A DNA stretch of 64,000 nucleotides from Microbacterium sp. M28 (lineage in GTDB: Bacteria; Actinomycetota; Actinomycetes; Actinomycetales; Microbacteriaceae): the NCBI RefSeq assembly GCF_025836995.1, contig NZ_CP107546.1, positions 2,232,001-2,296,000 of the forward strand, read 5' to 3'. The notes below the pieces were generated by a model. The model did not search any database. It was given only the letters and a program-made list of their open reading frames with translations, and had not been told where the DNA came from. Shown piece by piece: positions 1 to 11,606 of the stretch; within the stretch, counting starts at the first letter, position 1, and each line of letters starts with the position of its first letter. The position numbers and the translations under genes were made by a program.

Positions 1-2
1 AG

Positions 3-1382
3 GGCGTCAAGTTCACCGACTACTACGGCGAACAGAGCTGCACGGCCGGTCGTGCCGCGTTCATCACCGGGCAGAACCCGTACCGCACCGGCCTCACCAA
101 GGTCGGCATGCCGGGCGCGAAGCTCGGCCTGCAGCCGGAGGACCCGACCATCGCCGACGCACTCAAGCACCACGGCTACGCCACCGGGCAGTTCGGCAAG
201 AACCACCTCGGCGACCGAGACGAGCACCTGCCGACCGCGCACGGGTTCGACGAGTTCTTCGGCAACCTCTACCACCTCAACGCCGAGGAGGAGCCGGAGC
301 ATCCCGACTACCCCACGGACGAGGAGTTCCCCGGCTTCAGCGAGCGGTTCCGGCCCCGCGGCGTCATCCACTCCTGGGCGAACGAGGACGGCACCCAGCG
401 GATCGAGGACACCGGCCCGCTGACGAAGAAGCGCATGGAGACCGTGGACGAGGAGTTCCGCGACGCCGCAGCGGACTTCATCCGCGCCAAGGCGGACGAG
501 GACACCCCGTTCTTCGTCTGGTTCAACTCCACGCACATGCACTTCCGCACGCACACGAAGGAGGAGAGCAAGGGTCGCGCCGGACGCTGGCAGTCCGAGT
601 ACCACGACACCATGCTCGACCACGATGACGTCGTCGGCAGCCTGCTCGATCTGCTCGACGAGCTCGGTCTGGCCGAGAACACGATCGTCATGTACTCCAC
701 CGACAACGGCCCGCACATGAACAGCTGGCCGGATGCCGGGATGACCCCGTTCCGCAACGAGAAGAACTCCAACTGGGAGGGCGCGTACCGCGTCCCCGCG
801 ATGGTGCGGTGGCCTGGACGAATTCCGGCGGGGACCACCCTGAACGGCATCGTCAGCCACAACGACTGGTTCGTGACGCTGCTCGCGGCCGTCGGCGACG
901 GCGACATCGCCGCCCGGCTGAAGGACGGCACCGAGCTGCACGGCACCGAGTTCAAGGTGCACCTGGACGGTCACAACCAACTGGACTACATCACGGGCGG
1001 GGCCGAGCACAGCCCGCGGCGCCACTTCTTCTACGTCTCGGACGACGGCGACCTCACGGCGCTGCGATTCGAGAACTGGAAGCTGGTGTTCCTCGAGCAG
1101 CGCGCGGTCGGCACACTGCAGGTGTGGCAGGAGCCGTACATCGAGCTGCGGTTCCCGAAGCTGTTCAACCTGCGCACTGACCCGTTCGAGCGCGCCGACA
1201 TCACGTCGAACACGTACTGGGACTGGGTGCTCGAGCACATCTTCCTGATGATCCCCGCGCAGGCGTACGTGGGCAGGATGCTGCAGAGCCTGGTGGAGTT
1301 CCCGCAGCGACAGGAATCCGCATCGTTCACGATCAATCAGGTCATGAAGAAGCTCGAGAACGCCACGACCGGCGCGTCCTGA
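3..1382 (+). CDS. Sulfatase (arylsulfatase family), 5' end missing
   Basis: Hydrolyses sulfate esters; the natural substrate cannot be told from sequence. The frame is open from the left edge, giving 459 residues of a protein whose N-terminal metal-binding strand lies outside the window. The motif C-T-A-G-R at residues 13-17 of the visible part matches the (C/S)-x-(P/A)-x-R signature whose Cys becomes formylglycine, so this is a Cys-type enzyme needing a formylglycine-generating enzyme. Further family features are the STDNGPH metal-binding stretch and the downstream EGAYRVPAMVRWPG segment. No signal peptide can be judged. A strong hairpin follows the stop. Family call is firm; substrate unknown. 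Confidence 0.88.
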   Translation, partial: GVKFTDYYGEQSCTAGRAAFITGQNPYRTGLTKVGMPGAKLGLQPEDPTIADALKHHGYATGQFGKNHLGDRDEHLPTAHGFDEFFGNLYHLNAEEEPEHPDYPTDEEFPGFSERFRPRGVIHSWANEDGTQRIEDTGPLTKKRMETVDEEFRDAAADFIRAKADEDTPFFVWFNSTHMHFRTHTKEESKGRAGRWQSEYHDTMLDHDDVVGSLLDLLDELGLAENTIVMYSTDNGPHMNSWPDAGMTPFRNEKNSNWEGAYRVPAMVRWPGRIPAGTTLNGIVSHNDWFVTLLAAVGDGDIAARLKDGTELHGTEFKVHLDGHNQLDYITGGAEHSPRRHFFYVSDDGDLTALRFENWKLVFLEQRAVGTLQVWQEPYIELRFPKLFNLRTDPFERADITSNTYWDWVLEHIFLMIPAQAYVGRMLQSLVEFPQRQESASFTINQVMKKLENATTGAS

Positions 1383-1395
1383 GCCGATGACGACG

Positions 1396-1429
1396 AAGGC
1401 GGGGTCCGGATTCTGCCGGGCCCCGCCTT
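1396..1429. terminator. Bidirectional terminator hairpin
   Basis: AAGGCGGGG pairs with CCCCGCCTT, extended inward by TCCGG/CCGGG around a 6-nt loop (about 14 bp). It sits between the convergent sulfatase and ABC-F genes and can serve both. No long U-tract, as usual in high-GC actinobacteria. Confidence 0.8.
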
Positions 1430-1436
1430 CCGCGTG

Positions 1437-3242
1437 TCAACCGATCTGCTCGGTGAGTTCGAACCAGCGCAGCTCGAGTTCTTCGATCTCGTCCTGCTGC
1501 GCCTGGATCGCCTTCATCTTCTCACCGAGTCCCGCATAGTCCGCCTGGTCGTGCTCGGCGAGGGCGTGCTTGGCCCGGTCGACCTGATCCGTCAGCTTCT
1601 GGATGCGGCGCTCGAGAGCCGAGACCTCCTTCTGCGCGGTGCGCAGCGCTGCGCCGTCCAGCCCCTTCGGCGCTGATGACGCCCCCTGGGGCTTCTGCGG
1701 CTCGGCATCCTGCAGCGCCCGCAGCCGCAAGTACTCGTCGACTCCCCCCGGCAGATGCCGTAGATAGCCGCCGAGGACCGCGTACTGCTGGTCCGTGACC
1801 CGCTCCAGGAAGTACCGGTCGTGGCTCACGACCAGCAGGGTCCCAGGCCACGAGTCCAGCAGGTCCTCGATGGCCGCGAGCATGTCGGTGTCCATGTCGT
1901 TGGTCGGCTCGTCCAGGATCAGCACGTTCGGCTGGTCGAGCAGGACGAGCAGCAGTTGCAGACGGCGCTGCTGACCGCCGGAGAGGTCCTTGACCGGCGT
2001 GGAGAGCTGCGCGGTCGAGAACCCGAGACGTTCGAGCAGCTGCCCTGGCGTCAGATCCTGGCTCTTCGAACCGGTCCCGAAGGTGTAGTCCGTGCGCAGC
2101 CCCGAGATCACGACGCGCACGGGATCGTTCCAGTGCTGGGCGAGCTCGTCGATGCGCTGCGTGAGCGTGCGCACCTGCACGGTCTTGCCGCGCTTGACCC
2201 GCCCGCTGGTCGGCTCGACCGTCCCGGCGACGAGGCCGAGCAGCGTCGACTTGCCTGCGCCGTTGACGCCGAGGATGCCGGTGCGCTCCCCCGGCGCGAT
2301 GCGCCACTCGACGTCGCGCAGCACTTCGCGCGCCGGGGACGCCGCCGTCGCGGGGTACGTCACCCCGGCATCCAGCAGGTCGACCACGTCCTTGCCGAGG
2401 CGGGCCGTGGCCAGCGACTGCAGCGAGACGGTGTCGCGGATCTCCGGGACGTCCTCGATGAGCTGGTTGGCGGCATCGATGCGGAACTTCGGCTTACTCG
2501 TGCGGGCCGGTGCGCCGCGGCGCAGCCAGGCGAGCTCCTTGCGCGCGATGTTCTGGCGCTTGGCCTCGGATGCCGCTGCCATCCGGTCGCGCTCGACGCG
2601 CTGCAGGATGTACGCGGCGTACCCGCCTTCGAACGGTTCGACGATGCGGTCGTGCACCTCCCAGGTCTCGGTGCACACCTCGTCGAGGAACCACCGGTCG
2701 TGGGTCACGACGAGGAAGGCGCCGGCATTCGCGGGCCAGCGCTTCTTCAGGTGGGCGGCGAGCCAGGTGATCGCCTCGACGTCGAGGTGGTTGGTCGGCT
2801 CGTCCAGCGCGATGATGTCCCAGTCCTGGGCGAGCAGGGCCGCGAGGGCGACCCGGCGCCGCTGGCCGCCGCTGAGGGCGTCGACCGGCGCGTTCCAGTC
2901 CAGATCGCGCAGCAGACCGTGGATGACGTCGCGGACGCGGGCGTCGCCCGCCCACTCGTGCTCAGCGGTGTCGCCGACGACCGCCTGCGCGATCGTGTGC
3001 GCATCGTCGAGCGTGTCCGCCTGGTCGAGCACGCCGACCCGTGTCCCCGCACGCATCGTGACGCGTCCGGCATCCGGTTCCTTGCGGCCCGCGAGCATCG
3101 CCAGCAGCGAGGACTTGCCGTCGCCGTTGCGTCCGACGATGCCGATCCGGTCGCCCTCCTCGATGCCGAGGGTGATGGAGTCGAAGACGACCTTGGTCGG
3201 GTATTCGAGGTGGAGGCCTTCGGCCCCGAGAAGATGTGCCAT
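1437..3242 (-). CDS. uup: ABC-F family ATPase, Uup-like
   Basis: Soluble twin-ATPase protein of the ABC-F group, which acts on ribosomes or, for Uup, has been linked to ribosome and DNA-structure functions; it has no membrane domain. The 601 residues show NBD1 (Walker A GRNGDGKSS near residue 37, signature LSGGQ near 123, Walker B with DEPTNHLD near 150), a linker with the Uup-typical AWLRRG segment, NBD2 ([25 protein letters not shown]) and a charged C-terminal coiled coil (about 545-600) as in Uup. The start ATG has GGAGAGG just upstream. A resistance-type ABC-F cannot be wholly excluded, but the C-terminal coiled coil favours Uup. Confidence 0.88.
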   Translation of the reverse strand: MAHLLGAEGLHLEYPTKVVFDSITLGIEEGDRIGIVGRNGDGKSSLLAMLAGRKEPDAGRVTMRAGTRVGVLDQADTLDDAHTIAQAVVGDTAEHEWAGDARVRDVIHGLLRDLDWNAPVDALSGGQRRRVALAALLAQDWDIIALDEPTNHLDVEAITWLAAHLKKRWPANAGAFLVVTHDRWFLDEVCTETWEVHDRIVEPFEGGYAAYILQRVERDRMAAASEAKRQNIARKELAWLRRGAPARTSKPKFRIDAANQLIEDVPEIRDTVSLQSLATARLGKDVVDLLDAGVTYPATAASPAREVLRDVEWRIAPGERTGILGVNGAGKSTLLGLVAGTVEPTSGRVKRGKTVQVRTLTQRIDELAQHWNDPVRVVISGLRTDYTFGTGSKSQDLTPGQLLERLGFSTAQLSTPVKDLSGGQQRRLQLLLVLLDQPNVLILDEPTNDMDTDMLAAIEDLLDSWPGTLLVVSHDRYFLERVTDQQYAVLGGYLRHLPGGVDEYLRLRALQDAEPQKPQGASSAPKGLDGAALRTAQKEVSALERRIQKLTDQVDRAKHALAEHDQADYAGLGEKMKAIQAQQDEIEELELRWFELTEQIG

Positions 3243-3270
3243 GTCCTCTCCAGGGTAGTCGCCGGATACG

Positions 3271-3307
3271 CGGCGAGCCGCCCGGGCTGGACCCGGGCGG
3301 CTCGCCG
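3271..3307 (-). terminator. Strong terminator hairpin after chvE operon 1
   Basis: A perfect 16-bp inverted repeat (CGGCGAGCCGCCCGGG and its complement, 5-nt loop) lies between the end of the substrate-binding protein gene and the ABC-F gene start. It probably ends the sugar transporter transcript; there is no clear U-tract. Confidence 0.78.
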
Positions 3308-3324
3308 TGCTGTGCGCGTCGTGC

Positions 3325-4446
3325 TTACTGGTACGACTCGACGATCTCGAGGAGGCTCGGGACGTTGGCGTACGCCTCTGCCGCGTTCTCCTGCGTGACG
3401 ATGACCGGGTCGAGCAGGTAGGCCGGGACGATCTTCTCGCCGTTGTCGTACGACTCGGTATCGTTGACCTCGACCTCTTCGCCCCCCTGCAGCTGCTGCA
3501 CCATCTTGATCGACTGCTCGACGAGCAGCGTGGTGTCCTTGTTGATCGTGGAGTACTGGATGCCCTCCATGATCGACTTGACCGACTCGACCTCGGAGTC
3601 CTGGCCGGTCACGACCGGAACAGGCTTGCCGGCCTGCTGCACGGAGGTGATGATGGCGCGGGCCAGCGTGTCGTTCGGCGACAGGACGCCGTCGAGCACC
3701 GTGTCACCGCTGTACGAGCTGGTGAGCAGGGTGTCCATGCGGTTCTGCGCGTTCTCGGCGAGCCAACCCTCGGTCGCCGTCTGAGCGATCTCGGTCTGAC
3801 CCGACACCACGTTGAGCGTGCCGTCCTCGATCTTCGGCTCGAGGACGCTCATCGCGCCGTCGAAGAAGACCTTGGAGTTGGCGTCGTCGGGCGAACCCGA
3901 GAACAGCTCGATGTTGTACGGCGCCTCGTGACCGGCGCGCTCGGCGAGACCCTCGAGGAGGGCCGTGCCCTGGAGCTCGCCGACCTTGAAGTTGTCGAAC
4001 GCGACGTAGTAGTCGACGGCCTCGGTGTTCTCGATCAGACGGTCGTACGCGATCACGGAAGCGCCGGCGTCCTTGGCCGCCTGCACCTGCGTGGCCAGCT
4101 GCTTGCCGTCCTTCGCGCCGATGATGATGACCTTGGCGCCGCCGGTGACCATCGCCTGGATCTGGTTCTGCTGCTCGGCGACCGTGTTGCTGGCCGGGGC
4201 GTACTGGACGTCGGCCTTGAAGCCGGCCTCTTCCAGTCCGTCCTTGAACAGCTGGCCGGCGAGAACCCAGTTCTCGCTGGTCTTGTCCGGAAGCGCGACG
4301 CCGATCGTGGAGCCGGCCTCGAAGCCCGTGGTCTCCTCGGCGCCCGAACCCTCGTCGGTTCCGCCGCCTCGTTCGCCGGAGCAGCCGGTGAGGGCGAGCG
4401 CTGCTGCGGCGACCAACGCTGTCGCCGTGACTGCCATTCTCTTCAT
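3325..4446 (-). CDS. chvE: Multiple-sugar ABC transporter substrate-binding lipoprotein (ChvE-like), operon 1
   Basis: Extracellular sugar receptor delivering monosaccharides to the MmsA/MmsB transporter. The 373-residue precursor has a lipoprotein signal peptide with lipobox LTGC (Cys22), so the mature protein is anchored to the outer face of the membrane. The body is a type I periplasmic-binding fold; segments such as QNQIQAMVTGGAKVIIIGA and the paired AYDRLI are typical of ChvE-like proteins for xylose, arabinose, glucose or galactose. It is the last gene of the operon, 46 nt after mmsB, with a purine-rich GAGAAAGAG before the ATG. The exact sugar is not visible from sequence. Confidence 0.9.
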   Translation of the reverse strand: MKRMAVTATALVAAAALALTGCSGERGGGTDEGSGAEETTGFEAGSTIGVALPDKTSENWVLAGQLFKDGLEEAGFKADVQYAPASNTVAEQQNQIQAMVTGGAKVIIIGAKDGKQLATQVQAAKDAGASVIAYDRLIENTEAVDYYVAFDNFKVGELQGTALLEGLAERAGHEAPYNIELFSGSPDDANSKVFFDGAMSVLEPKIEDGTLNVVSGQTEIAQTATEGWLAENAQNRMDTLLTSSYSGDTVLDGVLSPNDTLARAIITSVQQAGKPVPVVTGQDSEVESVKSIMEGIQYSTINKDTTLLVEQSIKMVQQLQGGEEVEVNDTESYDNGEKIVPAYLLDPVIVTQENAAEAYANVPSLLEIVESYQ

Positions 4447-4492
4447 GCGATCTCTTTCTCTGGTGGTTTCTCTTGTGGTGCGGGGACTGCCG

Positions 4493-5841
4493 TCACTCGG
4501 ACGGAGTCTCCTTCTTCCCGCTCGCGGTGCCCGCGGCGGAGGTCGGGTAGTCGGTGAGGTTCGGCGCGTCCTTCTGGTGGCGACGGCGCGTCAGCAGACC
4601 GGTGAGCGACGGGCGGCCCTGCTGCTTGTTCCAGACGTCGATGCCGACGGCGAACAGCAGCACGATGCCCTTGATCATCGCGACGACGTCGGCGCCCGCG
4701 CCCAGCAGTGCGAGACCGTTGTTGAGGAAGGCCATCACCAGGCCACCGATGATCGAGCCGATCACGGTGCCGATGCCGCCGGCGACAGCCGCACCGCCGA
4801 TGAACACGCTGGCGATCGCGTCGAGCTCCCAGCCGGTTCCGTCGTTCGGCCCGGACGCCTGCGAACGGGCCACGAAGATCATGCCGGCCAGGGCCGCCAT
4901 CATCGACATGTTCATCATGACGAAGAAGTCGACCCAGCGGTCCTTCACGCCGGACAGGCGGGCGGCGTGACGGTTGCCGCCGACCGCGTAGATGTGACGG
5001 CCGAAGATCGTGTTCCGGGTGATGAACGAGTAGATGATGACCAGCGCGAGCAGGATGAGACCGGGAACCGGGAAGCTGGTGCCTGGGCGTCCGGTGGCGA
5101 ACATCCAGCCGGCGGCGAGCACGACGATCGAGAGCAGCACGACCTTGGTGATGCTCACCCACAGCGGAGCGCTCTCCGAGCCCATCCTGTGCTGGATGCG
5201 CCGTGTGCGGATCTCCCAGAAGATGAGCCATGCCACACCGAGCAGCGCCAGCACCATCGTGAGCACGTTGAAGTCCAGCGGGACGGCGAGTTCGGGCAGG
5301 TACCCCGTGCCGATGACCTGGAAGCCCTTGGGGACCGGGATGGTCTGTGCGTCGCCGATGAACTGCTGGGCGCCGCGGAAGAACAGCATTCCCGCCAGCG
5401 TCACGATGAAAGCCGGCACACCGACGTACGCGACCCAGAATCCCTGCCATGCGCCCACGAGTGCACCGACGCCGAGGCCGAGGAGGATCGCCGCCGGCCA
5501 GGGGAGGTTCCAGTCAGCCATCGACTTGGCGACGATGATGCCGACGAACGCGGCGACGGAACCGACCGACAGGTCGATGTGCCCCATGATGATGACCATC
5601 ACCATGCCGATCGCGAGGATCAGGATGAACGAGTACTGGTTGACGACGTTGATGAGGTTGCCGGGGGTCAGCGTCGCACCGGCCGGGTTGCGCAGCAGGG
5701 TGAGGATCTCGAACAGCGCGATGATGACGATCAGGCTGCCGAGGATGCCGAACTGCCGCATCGACGACGTGTTGCCGCCGAACATCTTCCTGATGTCGCC
5801 GAAGTGGAAGCCCTGCTTCGGAGTCGGGGTGGTCGTGGTGC

Positions 5842-5845
<4 letters not shown>
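4493..5845 (-). CDS. mmsB: Multiple-sugar ABC transporter permease MmsB-like, operon 1
   Basis: Membrane channel subunit of the sugar importer, BPD_transp_2 family. The chosen ATG gives 450 residues and overlaps the stop of the ATPase gene by ATGA; the longer open frame upstream only shadows that gene. About ten hydrophobic segments are visible, with the conserved [10 protein letters not shown] motif in the N-terminal half and [19 protein letters not shown] in the C-terminal half, both typical of MmsB/XylH-type permeases. The long loop near residues 200-250 fits the MmsB subgroup, which is longer than RbsC. Works with the flanking ATPase and lipoprotein. Confidence 0.9.
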
Positions 5846-7410
<1,565 letters not shown>

Positions 7411-7442
7411 GGATCTTCCTCGATACTTGACGGCCAGTCCCA

Positions 7443-7458
7443 ATGTGACCGTTCACAT
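7443..7458 (-). promoter_or_regulatory. LacI-type operator before mmsA operon 1
   Basis: ATGTGACCGTTCACAT is an inverted repeat (TGTGA.....TCACA) centred on CG, as expected for a LacI-family site. It begins a few bases after the -10 box of the operon promoter, so binding would block initiation. A near-identical site precedes the adjacent lacI-type gene. Confidence 0.75.
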
Positions 7459-7466
7459 GAGACACA

Positions 7467-7495
7467 ATATTGCGCCTCCGTCGGCCCGCTGTCAA
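7467..7495 (-). promoter_or_regulatory. Promoter of sugar operon 1
   Basis: On the minus strand TTGACA (7495-7490) is followed after exactly 17 nt by CAATAT (7472-7467). This near-consensus sigma-70 promoter is one of the best in the window and directs transcription into the operator and mmsA. Confidence 0.75.
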
Positions 7496-7517
7496 GTGGA
7501 CCTCGGAATCCGACGCT

Positions 7518-8531
7518 CTAACGAGATGCGCTGGACGATCGGATGCGCAGCAGCGGCTCGACCGGACCGAACTGCGGCGCGGGTTCTCTGCGGATCTCGG
7601 CGAGCAGGATGCCGACCGCTCTCCGACCGAGTTCGGGGAAGTCCTGGTGGACCGTCGTCAAGGGCGGCCAGACGTGAGCGGCGACGGGGATGTCGTCGAA
7701 TCCGACGACGCTGACATCGCGCGGCACATCGAGTCCGGCATCGCGGAAGCCGTGCATGAGACCGATGGCCATCAGATCGTTCGCCGCGAAGACCGCCGTG
7801 AAATCGCGGCGGCGCGCGAGTTCCGTACCGGCGAAGTATCCGAAGTCCGCCGTCCAGTCGCCGCGGATCGGAGGGATCGTCGGCAGGTCCGCCTCACGCA
7901 GCGCCTCGAGGTAGCCACGCATCCTCGACTCCGCTTCGATCCAGTCCTGCGGACCGGCGAGATGCAGGATGTCGACGTGCCCCTGCGCGATGAGGTGCTC
8001 GGTGACCGAGCGCGCACCGGCCACCTGGTCGGCGGAGTGCGTGAACCCGTCGGACCCCGATGCCGTCTGCAGACTGACCAGCGGCACGCCCACGGCCATG
8101 CCCCGCAGCACGTTGAACACGCGCACCTGCGGCGCGAGCGCGACGATTCCGCTGACCTGTTCGCGGCCGAGCTGCCTGATCGCCTCGCCGATGGCCTCCG
8201 GTGAGGTGGTCGGCAGGTTGACGGTGCTGACCGAATACCCCTCCGCCCGCGCGGCATCCTCGATTCCGGCGATCGACGAGGTCGGCCCGAATTCGCCGAT
8301 CGTCGCCGAGAGGATGCCGATGGTCGTCGTCGTGCTGGTGACCAGCGCACGGGCGGCGAGGTTGGGCCGGTAGTCGAGGACCGCGATCGCGTCCTGGACG
8401 CGCTTCTTGGTCTCCGGGCGGATGCTCGGATGGTCGTTCAGCACCCGGGAGACGGTCTGATGCGAGACGCCGGCCAACCGCGCGACGTCGCGGATGCTGG
8501 GGACGCGTGCTCGCTCGCCGGAGGCCGCCAT
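7518..8531 (-). CDS. LacI-family transcriptional regulator
   Basis: Sugar-responsive repressor, 337 residues. The N-terminal helix-turn-helix (IRDVARLAGVSHQTVSRVL, residues 13-31) and the following hinge helix are canonical LacI; the rest is a periplasmic-binding-protein-like effector domain. It lies immediately upstream of mmsA-mmsB-chvE on the same strand, and matching palindromes lie before both its own start and mmsA. It very probably represses the transporter and itself until the sugar or a derivative binds. GAGGGAGG precedes the ATG. The effector is not identifiable from sequence. Confidence 0.9.
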   Translation of the reverse strand: MAASGERARVPSIRDVARLAGVSHQTVSRVLNDHPSIRPETKKRVQDAIAVLDYRPNLAARALVTSTTTTIGILSATIGEFGPTSSIAGIEDAARAEGYSVSTVNLPTTSPEAIGEAIRQLGREQVSGIVALAPQVRVFNVLRGMAVGVPLVSLQTASGSDGFTHSADQVAGARSVTEHLIAQGHVDILHLAGPQDWIEAESRMRGYLEALREADLPTIPPIRGDWTADFGYFAGTELARRRDFTAVFAANDLMAIGLMHGFRDAGLDVPRDVSVVGFDDIPVAAHVWPPLTTVHQDFPELGRRAVGILLAEIRREPAPQFGPVEPLLRIRSSSASR

Positions 8532-8549
8532 GGCATCGCCTCCCTCGCG

Positions 8550-8564
8550 TGTGCACGGTCACAT
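8550..8564 (-). promoter_or_regulatory. LacI-type operator before the regulator gene
   Basis: TGTGCACGGTCACAT matches the reverse complement of the mmsA operator at 14 of 15 positions. It lies 19 nt upstream of the lacI-type start and just after a CATAAT -10-like box, suggesting autoregulation. Confidence 0.7.
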
Positions 8565-8574
8565 CGATCATCCC

Positions 8575-8580
8575 ATTATG
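8575..8580 (-). promoter_or_regulatory. -10 box of the lacI-type gene
   Basis: CATAAT on the minus strand, 10 nt upstream of the operator. No convincing -35 is visible. Confidence 0.45.
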
Positions 8581-8672
8581 TATCCAGCGCACAGCGCGCG
8601 CATCCCGACGGGCGCGATCGTCGTCGGATGCCGACAGGAACGCCCGGCGCGCCTGGTCGGATGCGGCCGGCG

Positions 8673-9901
8673 CTAGAACCGTGGCGCGCGGGCGACCGGG
8701 TCGTTCAGCAACGGCTCGAACGCCAGTTCGGCCGGTGCGATCTGCATCAGGTGCGAGCGCATGTGCGCGCGCTCGAGGCGCACCGTACGTCCCTCCGCCC
8801 CGACAGGGTGTATCCGCACCGCCGCCGACAGCCGCTCCCGACTCGTCGCGAGCAGGACGCCGAGATAGCCGGAGAGCACGACCATCTCGGGGGCGAACGC
8901 GTTGACGAAGTTGGTGAGCGCTACCGACAGCACATCGACCTGCCTGGCGACCTCTGCCAGGATCACCGGGTCCCGGACGAGCCCGAGTTCGATGTCGAGT
9001 TCGTCCTCGTCCAGCCCGCGCCGCCCCAGCAGCGCCAGCACCTTGGCGGGGTGGACCTCGACCTGGAGGCACCCGCGACGTCCGCACGAGCAGAGGGCTC
9101 CGGACGTGTTCACGACGGTGTGGCCGAACTCGCCGGCGAATCCGGATGTGCCGCGCAGCAGCGCGCCGTCGAGGACCAGGCCTCCCCCGATGCCGTTCAT
9201 CGACCCGCTGAGGTACAGGACGTTGTCGATGCCTCGGCCGATGCCGAACCGCGTCTCCGCCATGGCGCCGACGCTGGCGTCGTTGCCCACGGTCACCTCC
9301 ATGCCGAGCGCGTCCGTGAGGCGGTGCGCCATGTGCTCGCGCCGCCAGCCCAGCGAGGGCGACAGCACCACCGTGCCGCCGTGATCGACGAGTCCTGGCA
9401 CGGCGACGCCTGCGCCGATCAGTCGGTAGTGACGATCGATGTCGGCGCGCATTCCGGCGACGAGGGAGGCGGCGACCTGGGCGAAGCGGCGAGGGCTCGG
9501 CGGCCGCGCGAGATCGTGGCGGACGCGGGAATGGACAGCGCCGCCCAGGCCGACCAGCGCCACCGACACCGCGAGCGGATCCGCCGTCACGCTGAGCGCC
9601 ACGACGCGATCCTCGGCGGCGACACCCAACGACGGCCGCCCGACACGACCCGTCGGCTTGACCGCGGTCTCGCAGACCAGCTGCAGGTCCAGCAGCTCCT
9701 GCACGAGCCCTGTGACGGTGGACCGGTTCAGCCCCGTCGACGCCCCGATCTCGGAACGCGAGGTGGCCCCAGCCCCGTGCACCAGCTGCAGCACGGCGGC
9801 AAGATTCTGCTGGCGCACGTCCTCGTTCGTCGTGCGCGCGGCCGGACGCGCCACGACCGAGGAGGTCGGGAACTCGGGCGGCGCGGCTGTGCGTCTCGGG
9901 G

Positions 9902-9905
<4 letters not shown>
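8673..9905 (-). CDS. ROK-family transcriptional regulator
   Basis: Repressor/kinase-fold regulator of sugar genes (NagC/XylR type), 410 residues. Residues about 30-80 form a winged helix-turn-helix (ATSRSEIGASTGLNRSTVTG). The ROK domain shows FAGEFGH (His262) followed by the zinc motif C-x-C-G-x-x-G-C (Cys272, 274, 279). The ATG overlaps the stop of the upstream ATPase gene (ATGA), so both are translated from one transcript that diverges from the second chvE operon. It is the natural candidate to control that divergent promoter region. No direct evidence identifies the ligand. Confidence 0.88.
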
Positions 9906-11431
<1,526 letters not shown>

Positions 11432-11477
11432 CGCGCCACCTCTCCACGCCGATCGGATGCTGACATCGTACCGAGAA

Positions 11478-11503
11478 AAATAATTTGTATGCAGGTGCGT
11501 CAA
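11478..11503. promoter_or_regulatory. AT-rich palindrome and candidate promoter between divergent sugar genes
   Basis: AAATAATTT (11478-11486) is a perfect palindrome in an otherwise GC-rich 175-nt gap. On the minus strand TTGACG (11503-11498) stands 15 nt from TATTTT; on plus, TTGTAT (11485-11490) stands 18 nt from CATGCT. This is a plausible divergent promoter with a ROK operator. The assignment is inference. Confidence 0.4.
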
Positions 11504-11606
11504 TATGCCATGCTTCGGGAGCGTGAGGCGCAGTCGCGCATCGCACAGCGGACAACGGCGGTCCGCCAGCACGGCCCGCTGACCTTTCAAGGAAGAGAGA
11601 TTTGCA

